A DNA stretch of 42,979 nt from Deltaproteobacteria bacterium (GCA_022340745.1 JAJDNL010000066.1:1-42979), one strand, 5' to 3'. Positions 7,416 to 16,273 are shown, counted from the first letter of the stretch. The notes: a model not told the origin generated them from the letters alone. A program made the numbers and translations.

Positions 7416-8321
7416 ATGGCAGAAAAAGAGTGTGAAGATAATAAACTTTGTGAAACCTGCGATCTTGCGAACAAGTGCTCTTCTGGCGAAAAAACAGAGC
7501 ATGATAAAGAAAGGTTACGGGAAAGACTTGTCAACATTCGCCGCAAGATTATGGTCATGAGCGGCAAAGGTGGCGTGGGGAAAAGTACCGTAGCAATCAA
7601 CCTGGCTGCTTCTCTGGCTCTCAGGGGTCATCAAGTCGGAATTCTTGACGCTGACCTGCACGGTCCGGATGTACCGAGAATGCTTGGTATAGAGGGGCAG
7701 CGCTTGACCGGCAGTGGTGACGGTGTCAATCCGGTCGAAGTATTCGAAGGTTTTAAAGCGGTGTCCATGGCCCTTCTCTCACCGGAGCCTGACAAGGCTA
7801 TTATCTGGAGGGGACCGCTCAAACATTCGGCTATCAAGCAGTTTCTCGGCAATGTGACGTGGGGTGATCTAGACTTTCTCTTCATCGATCTGCCTCCCGG
7901 CACTGGCGATGAACCCCTCAGTGTTGCCCGGCTCATCAGAGAGGTGGATGGTGCCGTGATCGTGACTACCCCGCAGGATGTTGCTCTTCTCGACTCGCGC
8001 AAGGCCGTCAGTTTCAGCAGGCTGATTGGAGTACCGGTGTTGGGCATTGTTGAAAATATGAGTGGTATGGTCTGCCCACACTGCAGTGAAAAGATAGATC
8101 TATTTAAGATAGGAGGAGGTGAGAAGGCAGCTGGGGAGTTGGGGGTAGAATTCTTGGGACGTATACCCATTGATCCACGTGTGGTACATCAGTGTGATGC
8201 AGGACGACCATTGGTGGCAGAACCAGTCGAGTCGGCGGCCAAGACCGCATTTGCTGATCTGGTTCGGAAGCTCCTCGATCGATTGGAATGGTCAGAGGAA
8301 GAGGCAGGTGCGGTTTCTTGA
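7416..8321 (+). CDS. mrp: Mrp/NBP35-family ATP-binding iron-sulfur carrier protein
   Basis: 301 residues from the ATG at 7416; AAGGA sits upstream and the ORF's earlier ATG has none. The N-terminal cysteines C6, C12, C15 and C21 ([12 protein letters not shown]) resemble the NBP35-type ferredoxin-like extension. The deviant Walker [10 protein letters not shown] at residues 50-58 is characteristic of the MinD/Mrp ATPases, with [14 protein letters not shown] as the switch region and [16 protein letters not shown] as Walker B. A CPHC pair at residues 220-223 is the bridging-cluster motif at the dimer interface. The family carries and transfers Fe-S clusters; in this anaerobic setting it may serve the many Fe-S enzymes further along (CooS, Hcp, Nar). 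Confidence 0.93.
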   Translation: MAEKECEDNKLCETCDLANKCSSGEKTEHDKERLRERLVNIRRKIMVMSGKGGVGKSTVAINLAASLALRGHQVGILDADLHGPDVPRMLGIEGQRLTGSGDGVNPVEVFEGFKAVSMALLSPEPDKAIIWRGPLKHSAIKQFLGNVTWGDLDFLFIDLPPGTGDEPLSVARLIREVDGAVIVTTPQDVALLDSRKAVSFSRLIGVPVLGIVENMSGMVCPHCSEKIDLFKIGGGEKAAGELGVEFLGRIPIDPRVVHQCDAGRPLVAEPVESAAKTAFADLVRKLLDRLEWSEEEAGAVS

Positions 8322-8350
8322 AAATGCTACAGCGAGCGCAATCCCCGCAG

Positions 8351-8436
8351 CGACTCGACCTGAGCGACACGACTTGAGCGACACGACCTGAGCTCGTCGA
8401 CAGGTCTCGTCGACAAGTCTCGTCGACAGGTCTTGC
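8351..8436. repeat. Opposed 14-mer and 13-mer tandem repeats (CGACCTGAGCGACA / CTCGTCGACAGGT)
   Basis: Left part: CGACCTGAGCGACA, CGACTTGAGCGACA, CGACCTGAG, a 14-base period (two heptamers). Right part: three tandem copies of the 13-mer CTCGTCGACAGGT (one with A for G). The two parts are approximate reverse complements, so the whole can fold on itself. It lies directly after mrp; bases 8322-8615 otherwise contain only a possible promoter for the next gene. Confidence 0.75.
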
Positions 8437-8531
8437 TGCAGGGAGCTTCAAACGAAACGTATGTAATCCTCAACATTTAAGGACCTATGACCGGTTACAC
8501 GGGCAAATAGTGAAAAATCTCTCTTGAATCC

Positions 8532-8560
8532 TTGACAATGTTCACGTAATATACGCCATA
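8532..8560 (+). promoter_or_regulatory. Possible promoter for the diiron protein gene
   Basis: TTGACA at 8532-8537 with GCCATA at 8555-8560 after a 17-base spacer. The -35 is perfect but the -10 is poor. Confidence 0.25.
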
Positions 8561-8615
8561 ACTTCTTTCGAGCCGAGATACTTTAGTACTTATTTGGATA
8601 CTACGGAGGAAAGCG

Positions 8616-9092
8616 ATGAGTGAATTTGAAGAGGTATGCTACACCCGGGAAGGAGCAATTGAGAAGGCAATTGAAATGGAGAAGGAAAGCTTCGATGTCT
8701 ATCGGAGAGCTTATGAGATGGTCGAGGATAAGCGAGCCAGGGACTTGGTAAAAGAGCTGGCTCTCGAAGAATTGGAGCACAAATATACTCTGGAGAAAGC
8801 CTTTCTCGAGGAAGAAATCGCCCTACACGATGCTGGGGTGGAAGAGGGTCCGAGCATGGAACTGACCATGCTGCTGCAGATAAAGTCTCTGGATGAGGAT
8901 TCAAGCTCCCAGGATGTAATGATATACGCTATCCACGAAGAAAAACGTTCGGTGGATTTCTACGGTAAAATGGCGCAGGCGTGTGTGGGTGCACCCATGG
9001 AGTCTATGTTCCGTCGGCTGCAACAGGATGAGGGCAAGCACCTTGCCAGCCTGGAAGAGCTGTACGAAAGTATTTACATGCCGGAGATGTAG
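8616..9092 (+). CDS. Rubrerythrin-like ferritin-fold diiron protein
   Basis: 158 residues, four-helix-bundle pattern with two EExxH-type diiron half sites: EKAIEMEKES near residue 19 and ALEELEHKY near residue 50, then HEEKRSVDFY near residue 108 and QQDEGKHLASLEEL near residue 133. These supply the Glu/His ligands for a non-haem diiron centre. There is no C-terminal rubredoxin cysteine pair, so it is a rubredoxin-less member (erythrin type). Family members scavenge peroxide in anaerobes. GGAGG stands before the ATG at 8616. A strong terminator follows at 9108. Confidence 0.88.
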   Translation: MSEFEEVCYTREGAIEKAIEMEKESFDVYRRAYEMVEDKRARDLVKELALEELEHKYTLEKAFLEEEIALHDAGVEEGPSMELTMLLQIKSLDEDSSSQDVMIYAIHEEKRSVDFYGKMAQACVGAPMESMFRRLQQDEGKHLASLEELYESIYMPEM

Positions 9093-9106
9093 GAATAGTC
9101 CAAAGG

Positions 9107-9316
9107 TGGTTGTCAGTTGTCCGCACTGAGCGCGGGCAACTGACAGTCCATTTTTTCAAAGTTATCCTTCCTGATTTGGTCATAGCCCCGACTACCCCGG
9201 TTTTTACGCTAACCCTGCTATTTTTCTTTTCACTTCATTGCGATTGTAAAAAATCGCTCTAACCACTAACCTAGTTATGTATTTTAATGACGACTGACTA
9301 ACGACAACGGACGGCT
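9107..9316. repeat. Heptamer arrays, unit GTTGTCA / GACAACT; gene-free stretch 9093-9398
   Basis: GTTGTCA-GTTGTCC opens the gap, and 9289-9316 reads GACGACT, GACTAAC, GACAACG, GACGGCT, four in-phase heptamers of the opposite orientation. Between them lies the terminator and an AT-rich stretch in which I see no gene. Confidence 0.65.
9108..9156 (+). terminator. Rho-independent terminator after the diiron protein gene
   Basis: TGTCAGTTG at 9111-9119 pairs with CAACTGACA at 9137-9145, with additional CCGC/GCGG pairing inside, and six T follow at 9151-9156. The arm sequence is itself of the GTTGTCA heptamer family, so a repeat array may have been co-opted. Confidence 0.7.
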
Positions 9317-9398
9317 GTTTTCATTCAGCAGTTGATTCCTTCACAAGAAGTCTTATCCTTTCTGCAGCGTTGTTTTAAAAAAATGGAGAACTCCACCG

Positions 9399-12300
9399 AT
9401 GGTATTAATAAAAAAGATCCGTTCTGCTCTGTTGATCTGTTCAATATGGGCCGTTGTTTTTTGGTCACCGCTGCCAGGGAATACAGCTTCCATGCCTCAC
9501 CACCACATAGAGATCTCGTTTGATCTCGCCGAACACAAGATTTATGGAACAGTGGATGTTGCCCTTCCTAGCACTGTACGGGCAGTAGTGGTTGGCAGCG
9601 ATTTGCAAATAACCAGGTTCACGATCAATGGAAAAGCTGCGAGCGCAAAGGTGCAAGATGGTCGGCTCCATCTGCCCAAGCATCAGGACCGGACCCGTGT
9701 ACTTATTGAGTATGAAGGGATTTTTCTTAATGAAACCGGCGGAAATCTAGAGAACATTATCAGTGGAGAGGGCGCCTTTTTGCTCTCAGATTGGTATCCC
9801 ACTGCTGAGGCCGATCTTTCCTATTTCTCCCTGCGAGCAAATATTCCCAAGCCCTTTCATGCGGTATCTGAAGCCGACCATATAACAACTAAGGATGTGG
9901 GCAATGAAAAGCAGGTGACTTTTGATTTTCCACATCCGGTGGACCATATTCACCTTATCATGGCACCGTATGTGGTGAGCAAAGACCGGTATGGAAACGT
10001 TGAGCTAGAGACCTACTTGCTCCCCGAGGACAAGGGTCTGGCAACTCGCTACCTGGACTACACCAAGAAGTACCTGGAGATGTATGAGGAGATGCTAGGG
10101 CCCTACCCTTTTCGTCGCTTTGCTGTGGTTGAAAACATTCTGCCCACCGGCTACGGCATGCCGACTTTCACCCTGCTGGGCCGGCAGGTACTCAAGCTGC
10201 CTTTTATTCCGGAGACCTCACTGGGTCATGAAATCCTTCACTCCTGGTTTGGTAATTCTGTCTATGTGGACTACGCAAAGGGCAACTGGTCTGAGGGCTT
10301 GACCTCATATCTGGCCGATCATTACTACGATGTCTTGAAAAAAAAGGGGTGGCAACATCGCAAGAAGCTTATCGAGAATTACGAAAGTTACGTTCACCAA
10401 GACAATGAAATTTCCATCCGAGAGTTCGTGAGCGGAGGGGATCGCGCTTTACGGGCGGTGGGTTATGGCAAGACGGCCATGTTCTTTCATATGCTCAAGA
10501 ACCGTGCCGGTGAAAAAGCATTCGCTGAGGGGCTGAAGCGGCTGGCTCAGGAGCAGCGGTTTCGGATAACCTCGTGGCAGGATCTGGAAACGATTTTTTC
10601 ACAGACGGCCGGGGAGGATCTCAGTAGTTTTTTTGCATTTTGGCTCAACAACAAGGGAGCGATGGCGGTAAATCTCAGCAAGATTCGGTTGAATCAGCCC
10701 GGAAGTGACTATAATCTGCAATTCGAAATTCGGGTTGCGAACAGTATAATGCCTGTGTTCATCCCGGTGGTTATCCATACCGAGAACAATCAAGAGAAAC
10801 ATATCTTGCCCGTTTCAGCCTCAGAGCAAACCCTTTCTTTGCCTTTGAAGGAAAGACCCCAAAAGATGGTTGTAGATCCAGACTACGACCTTTTTCGCAG
10901 ATTGGAGCCAGCTGAGAGAGGAGCGGTGTTAAGTCGTCTTTTGGGAGATCCGACCCGAACCATTCTCTTGCCTGCAACCAATCAGGAAATCTATGAGACC
11001 CTGATTCAAGAATTGCTGAATCAGGGTTTTAAGACCGAGAGTGCAGAAGAGATCGATCACTCCACCTTAGGCGAAAAGAGTTTTCTTCTTTTAGGATCTC
11101 AGACTAAACTCAACTCCTTTTTCCCTGGGGTGCCCGAGAACCCGACGGGTTTTTTTCTCCAGATAAGGAAAAATATTCTGAATCCCAAACGCGTCCTTGG
11201 GCTGGTCCTGGCCGAAAATGCTGCTGAGGTGAATGATGTGGGTCGAAAGCTTTTTCACTATGGCAAGTACAGCAGGCTACAATTTTCCGGAGGCAAAATC
11301 GTGGAAAAGGAAACAGCGGCAAGCGACCGAGGGATCCAGCTTGAAGTGGGCCGGCCGGCTACCGGTATTGCCCTTGAGGCAGTGCTTCCCCTATCCGAAA
11401 TTGTTTCCCGGGTAGCCGATAAAACCGTGGTCTACGTGGGCGAAAAGCATGACCGTTATGGCGATCACCTCGTTCAGCTTGAAATGATTCAGGCTTTGCA
11501 CCGGCACCATCCGAAACTAGCCATCGGCATGGAAATGTTTCAACGCCGTTATCAGAGATCATTGGATGACTATATCTCCGGGGAAACCGAGGCCCAGACC
11601 TTTCTCAAGGAGTCCCACTACTTCAACACCTGGAGGTTCAACTATCATTTATATGAAGATATCCTGCTGTATGCCAGGGCTAATAGAATACCGGTTGTTG
11701 CTCTGAACCAGGACAATGAGTTGGTTCGCAAGGTTGCTAACGAAGGGCTGGAAAACTTGAGCCCGAAGGAAAAGGATCGCATACCTGAAGAGCTTGTTCT
11801 TGATGACGAATCGTACAAGAAGCGCCTTCGAAGTGTTTTCGAAATGCACCAGACGAACCTGGATGGCGATAGCATCCCAGAAAAGTTCGAGTACTTTCAC
11901 CAGGCACAGATTTTGTGGGATGAGACCATGGCCGAGAGCATCGCCACCTTTCTGGCAGATCATCCCGACTATTACATGGTGGTACTAGCAGGCAGTGGCC
12001 ACCTAGCTTACGGTGTGGGGATTCCCAAGAGAGTATATCGCAGAATCGGAAAAGACTATGCCATTATCCTGCCCGATCCGGGAGAACCACTGGAGCGTGG
12101 TCTGGCTGACTACATAGTTTTCCCCAGTGAAGTTCAGGCGCCGGAGGATGCCAAGATTGGGATAATGCTGGATTCGTCTGAAGGTTTGCTTACGGTGGCC
12201 GGCTTTACTCCCGAAAGTGGGGCGGAGAAGGCTGGGATGGAAAAGGGTGATATTGTCCTGGCTGTGGATGGTCAGAAAGTGGAGAACATTGACGATCTTA

Positions 12301-12416
12301 GAATTTTTCTGGCCACCAGGCATGTGGATGACGTGATTCGGATCAAGGTGCGGCGCGACGAAGCAACGGTGGAGTTAGAGGTTGAACTCGGGGCTCCAAG
12401 CAGGCACGGAGGATAA
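9399..12416 (+). CDS. Secreted M1-like metallopeptidase / ChaN-like / PDZ fusion protein
   Basis: 1005 residues with an N-terminal signal peptide (MVLIKKIRSALLICSIWAVV), GGAGAA upstream of the ATG. Domain 1 (about 30-500) is gluzincin/M1-like: zinc motif HEILH at 277-281, with the third ligand Glu at 299 in NWSEG, and substrate-site-like ENILPTGYGMPTF before it. Domain 2 (about 665-900) is ChaN/Tiki-like: VVYVGEKHDRYGDH from 677, IGMEMFQRRYQ, and AGSGHLAYGVGIPKR near 868. ChaN-like proteins bind haem or act as metalloproteases (EreA/ChaN superfamily). Domain 3 (about 920-1000) is a PDZ: AGFTPESGAEKAGMEKGDIV. The order suggests an envelope protease with a peptide-binding PDZ. Each domain is known; I do not recall this exact three-way fusion as characterised. 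Confidence 0.85.
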   Translation: MVLIKKIRSALLICSIWAVVFWSPLPGNTASMPHHHIEISFDLAEHKIYGTVDVALPSTVRAVVVGSDLQITRFTINGKAASAKVQDGRLHLPKHQDRTRVLIEYEGIFLNETGGNLENIISGEGAFLLSDWYPTAEADLSYFSLRANIPKPFHAVSEADHITTKDVGNEKQVTFDFPHPVDHIHLIMAPYVVSKDRYGNVELETYLLPEDKGLATRYLDYTKKYLEMYEEMLGPYPFRRFAVVENILPTGYGMPTFTLLGRQVLKLPFIPETSLGHEILHSWFGNSVYVDYAKGNWSEGLTSYLADHYYDVLKKKGWQHRKKLIENYESYVHQDNEISIREFVSGGDRALRAVGYGKTAMFFHMLKNRAGEKAFAEGLKRLAQEQRFRITSWQDLETIFSQTAGEDLSSFFAFWLNNKGAMAVNLSKIRLNQPGSDYNLQFEIRVANSIMPVFIPVVIHTENNQEKHILPVSASEQTLSLPLKERPQKMVVDPDYDLFRRLEPAERGAVLSRLLGDPTRTILLPATNQEIYETLIQELLNQGFKTESAEEIDHSTLGEKSFLLLGSQTKLNSFFPGVPENPTGFFLQIRKNILNPKRVLGLVLAENAAEVNDVGRKLFHYGKYSRLQFSGGKIVEKETAASDRGIQLEVGRPATGIALEAVLPLSEIVSRVADKTVVYVGEKHDRYGDHLVQLEMIQALHRHHPKLAIGMEMFQRRYQRSLDDYISGETEAQTFLKESHYFNTWRFNYHLYEDILLYARANRIPVVALNQDNELVRKVANEGLENLSPKEKDRIPEELVLDDESYKKRLRSVFEMHQTNLDGDSIPEKFEYFHQAQILWDETMAESIATFLADHPDYYMVVLAGSGHLAYGVGIPKRVYRRIGKDYAIILPDPGEPLERGLADYIVFPSEVQAPEDAKIGIMLDSSEGLLTVAGFTPESGAEKAGMEKGDIVLAVDGQKVENIDDLRIFLATRHVDDVIRIKVRRDEATVELEVELGAPSRHGG

Positions 12417-12423
12417 AGGTAGG

Positions 12424-12505
12424 GAGGTTTCAGGTTTCAGTGTTCAGGTTTCAGCACTATGTTTCTTTTCCCTGACACCTGACACCTGACACCTAAAATC
12501 TGAGA
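12424..12505. repeat. Opposed heptamer arrays, unit CAGGTTT / CCTGACA
   Basis: Left array 12424-12458: GAGGTTT, CAGGTTT, CAGTGTT, CAGGTTT, CAGCACT. Right array 12471-12505: CCTGACA three times, CCTAAAA, TCTGAGA. The twelve-base spacer ends in TTTTC. Near-identical elements are at 26481-26556 and 39042-39123. The rest of the gap 12417-12630 shows no gene. Confidence 0.85.
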
Positions 12506-12630
12506 TTCGCTGCTTGTAATTTGATATTTTACAATGCGCCATCACTCAAGCAGACTGTCATAAAAGGGGAAAGACCATTGCAGTTCGCTCAGGGGACAGG
12601 CCGAAGCCGGTTCCTATAAACCCTGCTTTC

Positions 12631-15600
12631 TTACTTTCCATCCAGGATCTTACGAACCAGTTGCAGCAACTGGGTGGTATCGTAGGGTTTGCTGATAAAA
12701 CCTTTGGCGCCGCTGTCAAGGGCTCCTTTGGTGGGACCATCGGGCGAGTAGCCGCTGGCTATCAATACTCGTGCATGTGGATCTATATTGAGAAGTTCCT
12801 CGAGACACTTGCTGCCACCCATGCCAGGCATGATCAAATCCAGAATCACCAAATCAATCTGAGTCCGCTCCTGACTGTATAGTTCCAAGGCGTTCTCCCC
12901 ATTACTGGCAGTGAGAACAGTGTAACCAGCACGTCCGAGTACATCCGCCCCCAATTCCCTAATGAACTCCTCGTCATCCACCAGTAAAATGGTTTCTTTA
13001 CCTCCTCTGGCGACAGCCTTGGGTTCTGGTGCTATCATTAGGTCTACAGGTAAGGTTTCCGGCTCTATTGTCGGTAGGTAGATTCTAAAAGTGGTACCAA
13101 CCTCGGGGCGGCTATAGCAGGTGATATAGCCTTCGTGATTTTTTATGATTCCATAAACTATTGCTAGGCCGAGGCCTGTGCCCTTTCCAACCTCCTTGGT
13201 GGTGTAAAAGGGATCGAAGATATACTCCAGCGTCTCTTTACCCATGCCATGTCCGGTATCGGAAATGGAGAACAGCACGTAGTGCCCTGGCTTTACTTCA
13301 GCATATCTTTTGCAAAATTCCTGATCTAACCTCACACCTTGCGTCTCGATGAGCAGTTTGCCGCCTTCTGGCATGGCATCTTTAGCGTTGACCGCGAGGT
13401 TCACGAGCACTTGCTTCAGTTGCGCCGGGTCAGCGTTTACCATTTTGAGATTGTCGGCGAGTTTGAATTCGACATCTATCATTTTGGGAATGGTGCGCTC
13501 GAGCAGTTCCCGTAATTCTCCCACCTCCTGATTGAGATCGAGGGGCCTTCTTTTGCTCTCCACCTTGCGACTGAAAGTGAGCAGCTGCTGAGTCAGCTCC
13601 GCTCCTCTTTTGGAGGCACGGACGACTTCCTGTAGTTCTCGCCAATCAGGCTCTCCCTCCTTCTTGCGCATGAGTAGGAGTTCCGTATAGCCTTGTATGG
13701 CTTGGAGCAGGTTATTGAAATCATGAGCGATTCCCCCCGCCAGAGTGCCGACGGCCTCCATTTTTTGAGCTTGCTGCAGCTGGCCCTCCAGGTTTTTTTG
13801 TTCGCTGATGTCTCGTAAATTGATGACACTCCCCACAGGGTTGCCGTCCATATCTCGAAGGACGGCCCCACTGATGCTGACGGGAATGATCTTCCCTTCC
13901 TTGGTGTATCGGCGGGTTTCTATGCCAGAGAAACTTTTGCCGGCTAACACCCCACGGACCATCTTTTGTGTCTCTGGCCAGCTTTCCTCAGGCACGAAAA
14001 CATCCATTTTCTTGCCCAAGCGCTCACCCAGGGACCAGCCGAAAACACGGGTGAAGGCAGGGTTGTAATAGACAACTTTGCCCTCAATGTCGTAGACAAC
14101 TACGGGATCAGGATTTGCTTCCAGAACCGTGCGGTATTTTTCCTCGCTGGCCCGGAGTGCTTCAATGAATTGTTTGCGCTCGGTGATATCGTGAACGATC
14201 GAATACAGAAGCTGTTTGCCGTTCAGTACGATCGGACCACTGAAGACCTCAACATCGACAATTTCGTCTTTTGCCAATCGGTGACGGAAGAAAAAATGTT
14301 GAGTCTCTTCTGACTTCGCTCGTTCTATTTCTTGAAAAACTTGCTCGTCAGTGAGTGTATTGATATCGGTAATTTTCTTGTTGGTAAGTTCTTCATGGCC
14401 CCACCCATAAAAGGAGCAGGCTGCAGGATTGGCATCTACTATGTCTGCAGTCTTCGGATCAATCAATAGCATAACCGTATGATTGTTTTTGAAAAGGCTC
14501 CTGTAACGCTCTTCGCTTTCACGCAAGGCCTCCTCCGCCCGCTTGCGTTTTGTAACATCGCGGACTACGCCTCGGAAACCAACGGACTCGCCCATTGAAT
14601 TCGCCATTAAAGATGCAGAGAGCTCCAAGGTTTTTGTGCTGCCATCCTTTTTAAAAATGTCATAGTCCACAATTCTTGCGGGCTCTCCGGTCTGATAGGT
14701 TTTGCTAAAGACTTGATACATCTTTTTGGCGGTCTCCGGGGTGGTGTAGTCCCGGTTGTTCATGCCAATCAGTTCGTCGAGGGTATATCCCGCAATTCTG
14801 CACAGTGAATCATTTACAAAGGTGAAATTCCCAGCAAGATCCACTTCGAAGTAGCCCTCCTCAATGTTTTCAAGGATGGATCTGTACCTTTCCTCGCTTT
14901 CTCGCAGTGCTTCCTCTGCCTGCTTGTGTTCGGTAATGTCATATCCAATGGATTGATATTCGACCGCATTACCGTGCTCATCAAAGAGCGCGCGGTCAGT
15001 CCAGCGCTGCCAACAGATAGTTCCATCCGGGGAAATTACTTGATGGTCATAGGTAGTCATGGGGCTGTCAGGGTTGAGGGATAGGAAGTGGTGCTTTATT
15101 TTTTGTTGATCCTGTTTGGGAATGAATTGGAAGAAATTCTCCCCTAGCAACTCTTCTCTTTGTTTCTTGAAGTAGGAGCAATAGGTTCCATTAACGAAAG
15201 TCAAGGTGCCGTCAGGAAGAAAACGACAAATCATTGCCGGCATGTCTTCTACAACTGCACGATACCGATTCTTTCTCTTCGTTGTTTCATTCTCCGCTTG
15301 TTTTCGCTCATTTATCTCCCGCGCCACGTGCTTGTTTGTTTTTGCCACATCAGTGGCTTTATCCTCAGCGCGGCCTCCCAACTGAGCCTGGATTCCGAGG
15401 AGTTGTATCTCCTGCTGCCACTTTGCACCGAGCGCCACGGCAAACTGTTTGATTTCCTCTGGTGAAAAGGGTTTTCTTATGTAGAGCAGTTTTCCAGCGG
15501 GGGGAACGCGAGAGACAATTTCTTCTGGGCCGACATCATTGTGAGCTGTGACCATGACAATTTCGATGTTTGGATCCAGGCTTCGGATCTGCTCTGCTGC

Positions 15601-15837
15601 CCACATACCGTCCGGACCTGAATCCATGCGGGTGTCGAGGAAGGCAACAGCAAAAGGCTCCTCATCCTTGAGGGCCGTTTGCACCGCTTCAACCGCGGTT
15701 TCACTTTGGTGGCAAAGCGTTAGGTCAAACTGGTAGGCAGGGGTTGGTGAGGAAAGAAATTCCTCATAGAGGTCGAGAACGTTTTGGTCGTCATCAACCG
15801 CAAGAATTCGTACCCTGTCGGACCGATCTGTATTCAT
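12631..15837 (-). CDS. Hybrid sensor histidine kinase with N- and C-terminal receiver domains and multiple PAS domains
   Basis: 1068 residues from the ATG at 15837 (MNTDRSDRVRILAVDDDQN), preceded by AAGGA; the ORF reaches 15900 without support. Order: receiver 1 (about 8-135, acceptor Asp68 in AFLDTRMD), a short coiled linker, four PAS/PAC units (about 200-690, each ending in a DITERK- or DVTKRK-like segment), HisKA with phospho-acceptor His705 in GGIAHDFNNLLQ, HATPase (NLAVNAKDAMPEGG, DTGHGMGKE, TGLGLAIVYG), and receiver 2 (acceptor Asp1000 in VILDLIMPG). No membrane helices, so it is a cytoplasmic sensor; the PAS domains could bind haem, flavin or small ligands. Output partner is not encoded alongside. 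Confidence 0.92.
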   Translation of the reverse strand: MNTDRSDRVRILAVDDDQNVLDLYEEFLSSPTPAYQFDLTLCHQSETAVEAVQTALKDEEPFAVAFLDTRMDSGPDGMWAAEQIRSLDPNIEIVMVTAHNDVGPEEIVSRVPPAGKLLYIRKPFSPEEIKQFAVALGAKWQQEIQLLGIQAQLGGRAEDKATDVAKTNKHVAREINERKQAENETTKRKNRYRAVVEDMPAMICRFLPDGTLTFVNGTYCSYFKKQREELLGENFFQFIPKQDQQKIKHHFLSLNPDSPMTTYDHQVISPDGTICWQRWTDRALFDEHGNAVEYQSIGYDITEHKQAEEALRESEERYRSILENIEEGYFEVDLAGNFTFVNDSLCRIAGYTLDELIGMNNRDYTTPETAKKMYQVFSKTYQTGEPARIVDYDIFKKDGSTKTLELSASLMANSMGESVGFRGVVRDVTKRKRAEEALRESEERYRSLFKNNHTVMLLIDPKTADIVDANPAACSFYGWGHEELTNKKITDINTLTDEQVFQEIERAKSEETQHFFFRHRLAKDEIVDVEVFSGPIVLNGKQLLYSIVHDITERKQFIEALRASEEKYRTVLEANPDPVVVYDIEGKVVYYNPAFTRVFGWSLGERLGKKMDVFVPEESWPETQKMVRGVLAGKSFSGIETRRYTKEGKIIPVSISGAVLRDMDGNPVGSVINLRDISEQKNLEGQLQQAQKMEAVGTLAGGIAHDFNNLLQAIQGYTELLLMRKKEGEPDWRELQEVVRASKRGAELTQQLLTFSRKVESKRRPLDLNQEVGELRELLERTIPKMIDVEFKLADNLKMVNADPAQLKQVLVNLAVNAKDAMPEGGKLLIETQGVRLDQEFCKRYAEVKPGHYVLFSISDTGHGMGKETLEYIFDPFYTTKEVGKGTGLGLAIVYGIIKNHEGYITCYSRPEVGTTFRIYLPTIEPETLPVDLMIAPEPKAVARGGKETILLVDDEEFIRELGADVLGRAGYTVLTASNGENALELYSQERTQIDLVILDLIMPGMGGSKCLEELLNIDPHARVLIASGYSPDGPTKGALDSGAKGFISKPYDTTQLLQLVRKILDGK

Positions 15838-15920
15838 AATTGGAGTTCCTTGATTACAAGGACCTTCAATGTGGTGAGGGGAACACAGATTTTTATGCAA
15901 AAAGCTTGCCCGACACTCTG

Positions 15921-16036
15921 AGATTTTTGATTTTAGATTGAAGATTGCAAATTGAGAGTTACTGATTGCAGTATTTAAAATTAGTCCATTTCAGTTAATA
16001 GCAATCTTAAATCTGCAATCTAATATCTTAAATCTT
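15921..16036. repeat. Opposed heptamer arrays, unit AGATTGA / CAATCTT, abutting the selenoprotein 3' end
   Basis: Left array 15921-15955: AGATTTT, TGATTTT, AGATTGA, AGATTGC, AAATTGA. Right array 16002-16036: CAATCTT, AAATCTG, CAATCTA, ATATCTT, AAATCTT. The right array ends one base before the SECIS-like hairpin at 16038. Confidence 0.85.
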
Positions 16037-16037
16037 T

Positions 16038-16056
16038 GACTCATCACCGATGAGTC
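16038..16056 (-). promoter_or_regulatory. bSECIS-like hairpin for the second UGA (also possible 3' stem)
   Basis: On the minus strand GACTCATC-GGT-GATGAGTC forms a perfect eight-base stem closed by a GGU loop. The first G of the loop lies 19 bases downstream of the UGA at 16069-16067, within the range known for bacterial SECIS elements, which need a short stem with a GGU-type apical loop bound by SelB. It sits past the TAA stop, in the 3' untranslated region. Confidence 0.7.
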
Positions 16057-16057
16057 T

Positions 16058-16273
16058 TTACACGCCTCACGAACCCCCATAGCCGATTTCTACCTTTTCA
16101 CCTACAACGATGACAGGCACTTTCCTAACCCCTTTGGACACTTTGAGCATTTCCTCAAGCTTTTCTTTGTCGTTAACGACATCTACATACGTTGCTTTGT
16201 CTCCGTAAGCCGACCTGGCTTTGTTTGTGTAGGGTCAACTGGATTTGCCATAAATAATTACTTCGTCTGCCAT
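16058..16273 (-). CDS. UXX-star glutaredoxin-like selenoprotein with two selenocysteines
   Basis: Minus strand, ATG at 16273 behind a strong GAGGGGGG site, TAA at 16060-16058, 71 residues if UGA codons 13 (16237-16235) and 69 (16069-16067) are read as Sec (U). The product starts MADEVIIYGKSSUPYTNKA and ends EIGYGGSUGV. U13 stands where glutaredoxins have the first Cys of CPYx; VPVIVVGEKVEIG is the conserved cis-Pro strand of the fold. A Sec/Cys third from the end (U-x-x-stop) defines the UXX-star (seleno)protein family as I recall it. Each UGA is followed by a GGU-loop hairpin. Likely a small thiol/selenol redox protein; partner unknown. A conventional caller sees two stops and misses it. Alternative: a pseudogene, judged unlikely. 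Confidence 0.82.
16207..16221 (-). promoter_or_regulatory. bSECIS-like hairpin for the first UGA
   Basis: On the minus strand AAGCC-AGGTC-GGCTT forms a perfect five-base stem with the loop AGGUC. The loop begins 19 bases after the UGA at 16237-16235. The loop sequence matches the GGU-containing apical loop known for the E. coli fdhF SECIS. It lies within the coding sequence, as bacterial SECIS elements do. Confidence 0.72.

Noticed and set aside
12424-12505. Heptamer stem as a rho-independent terminator
   Set aside because: The stem is imperfect, the spacer is long, and no T-run follows the right arm; similar arrays lie upstream of genes as well as downstream.
16058-16273. Pseudogene with two nonsense codons
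   Set aside because: Both in-frame stops are UGA, both lie at Sec/Cys positions of a known family and both have GGU-loop hairpins at the right distance; the remaining frame is undamaged.
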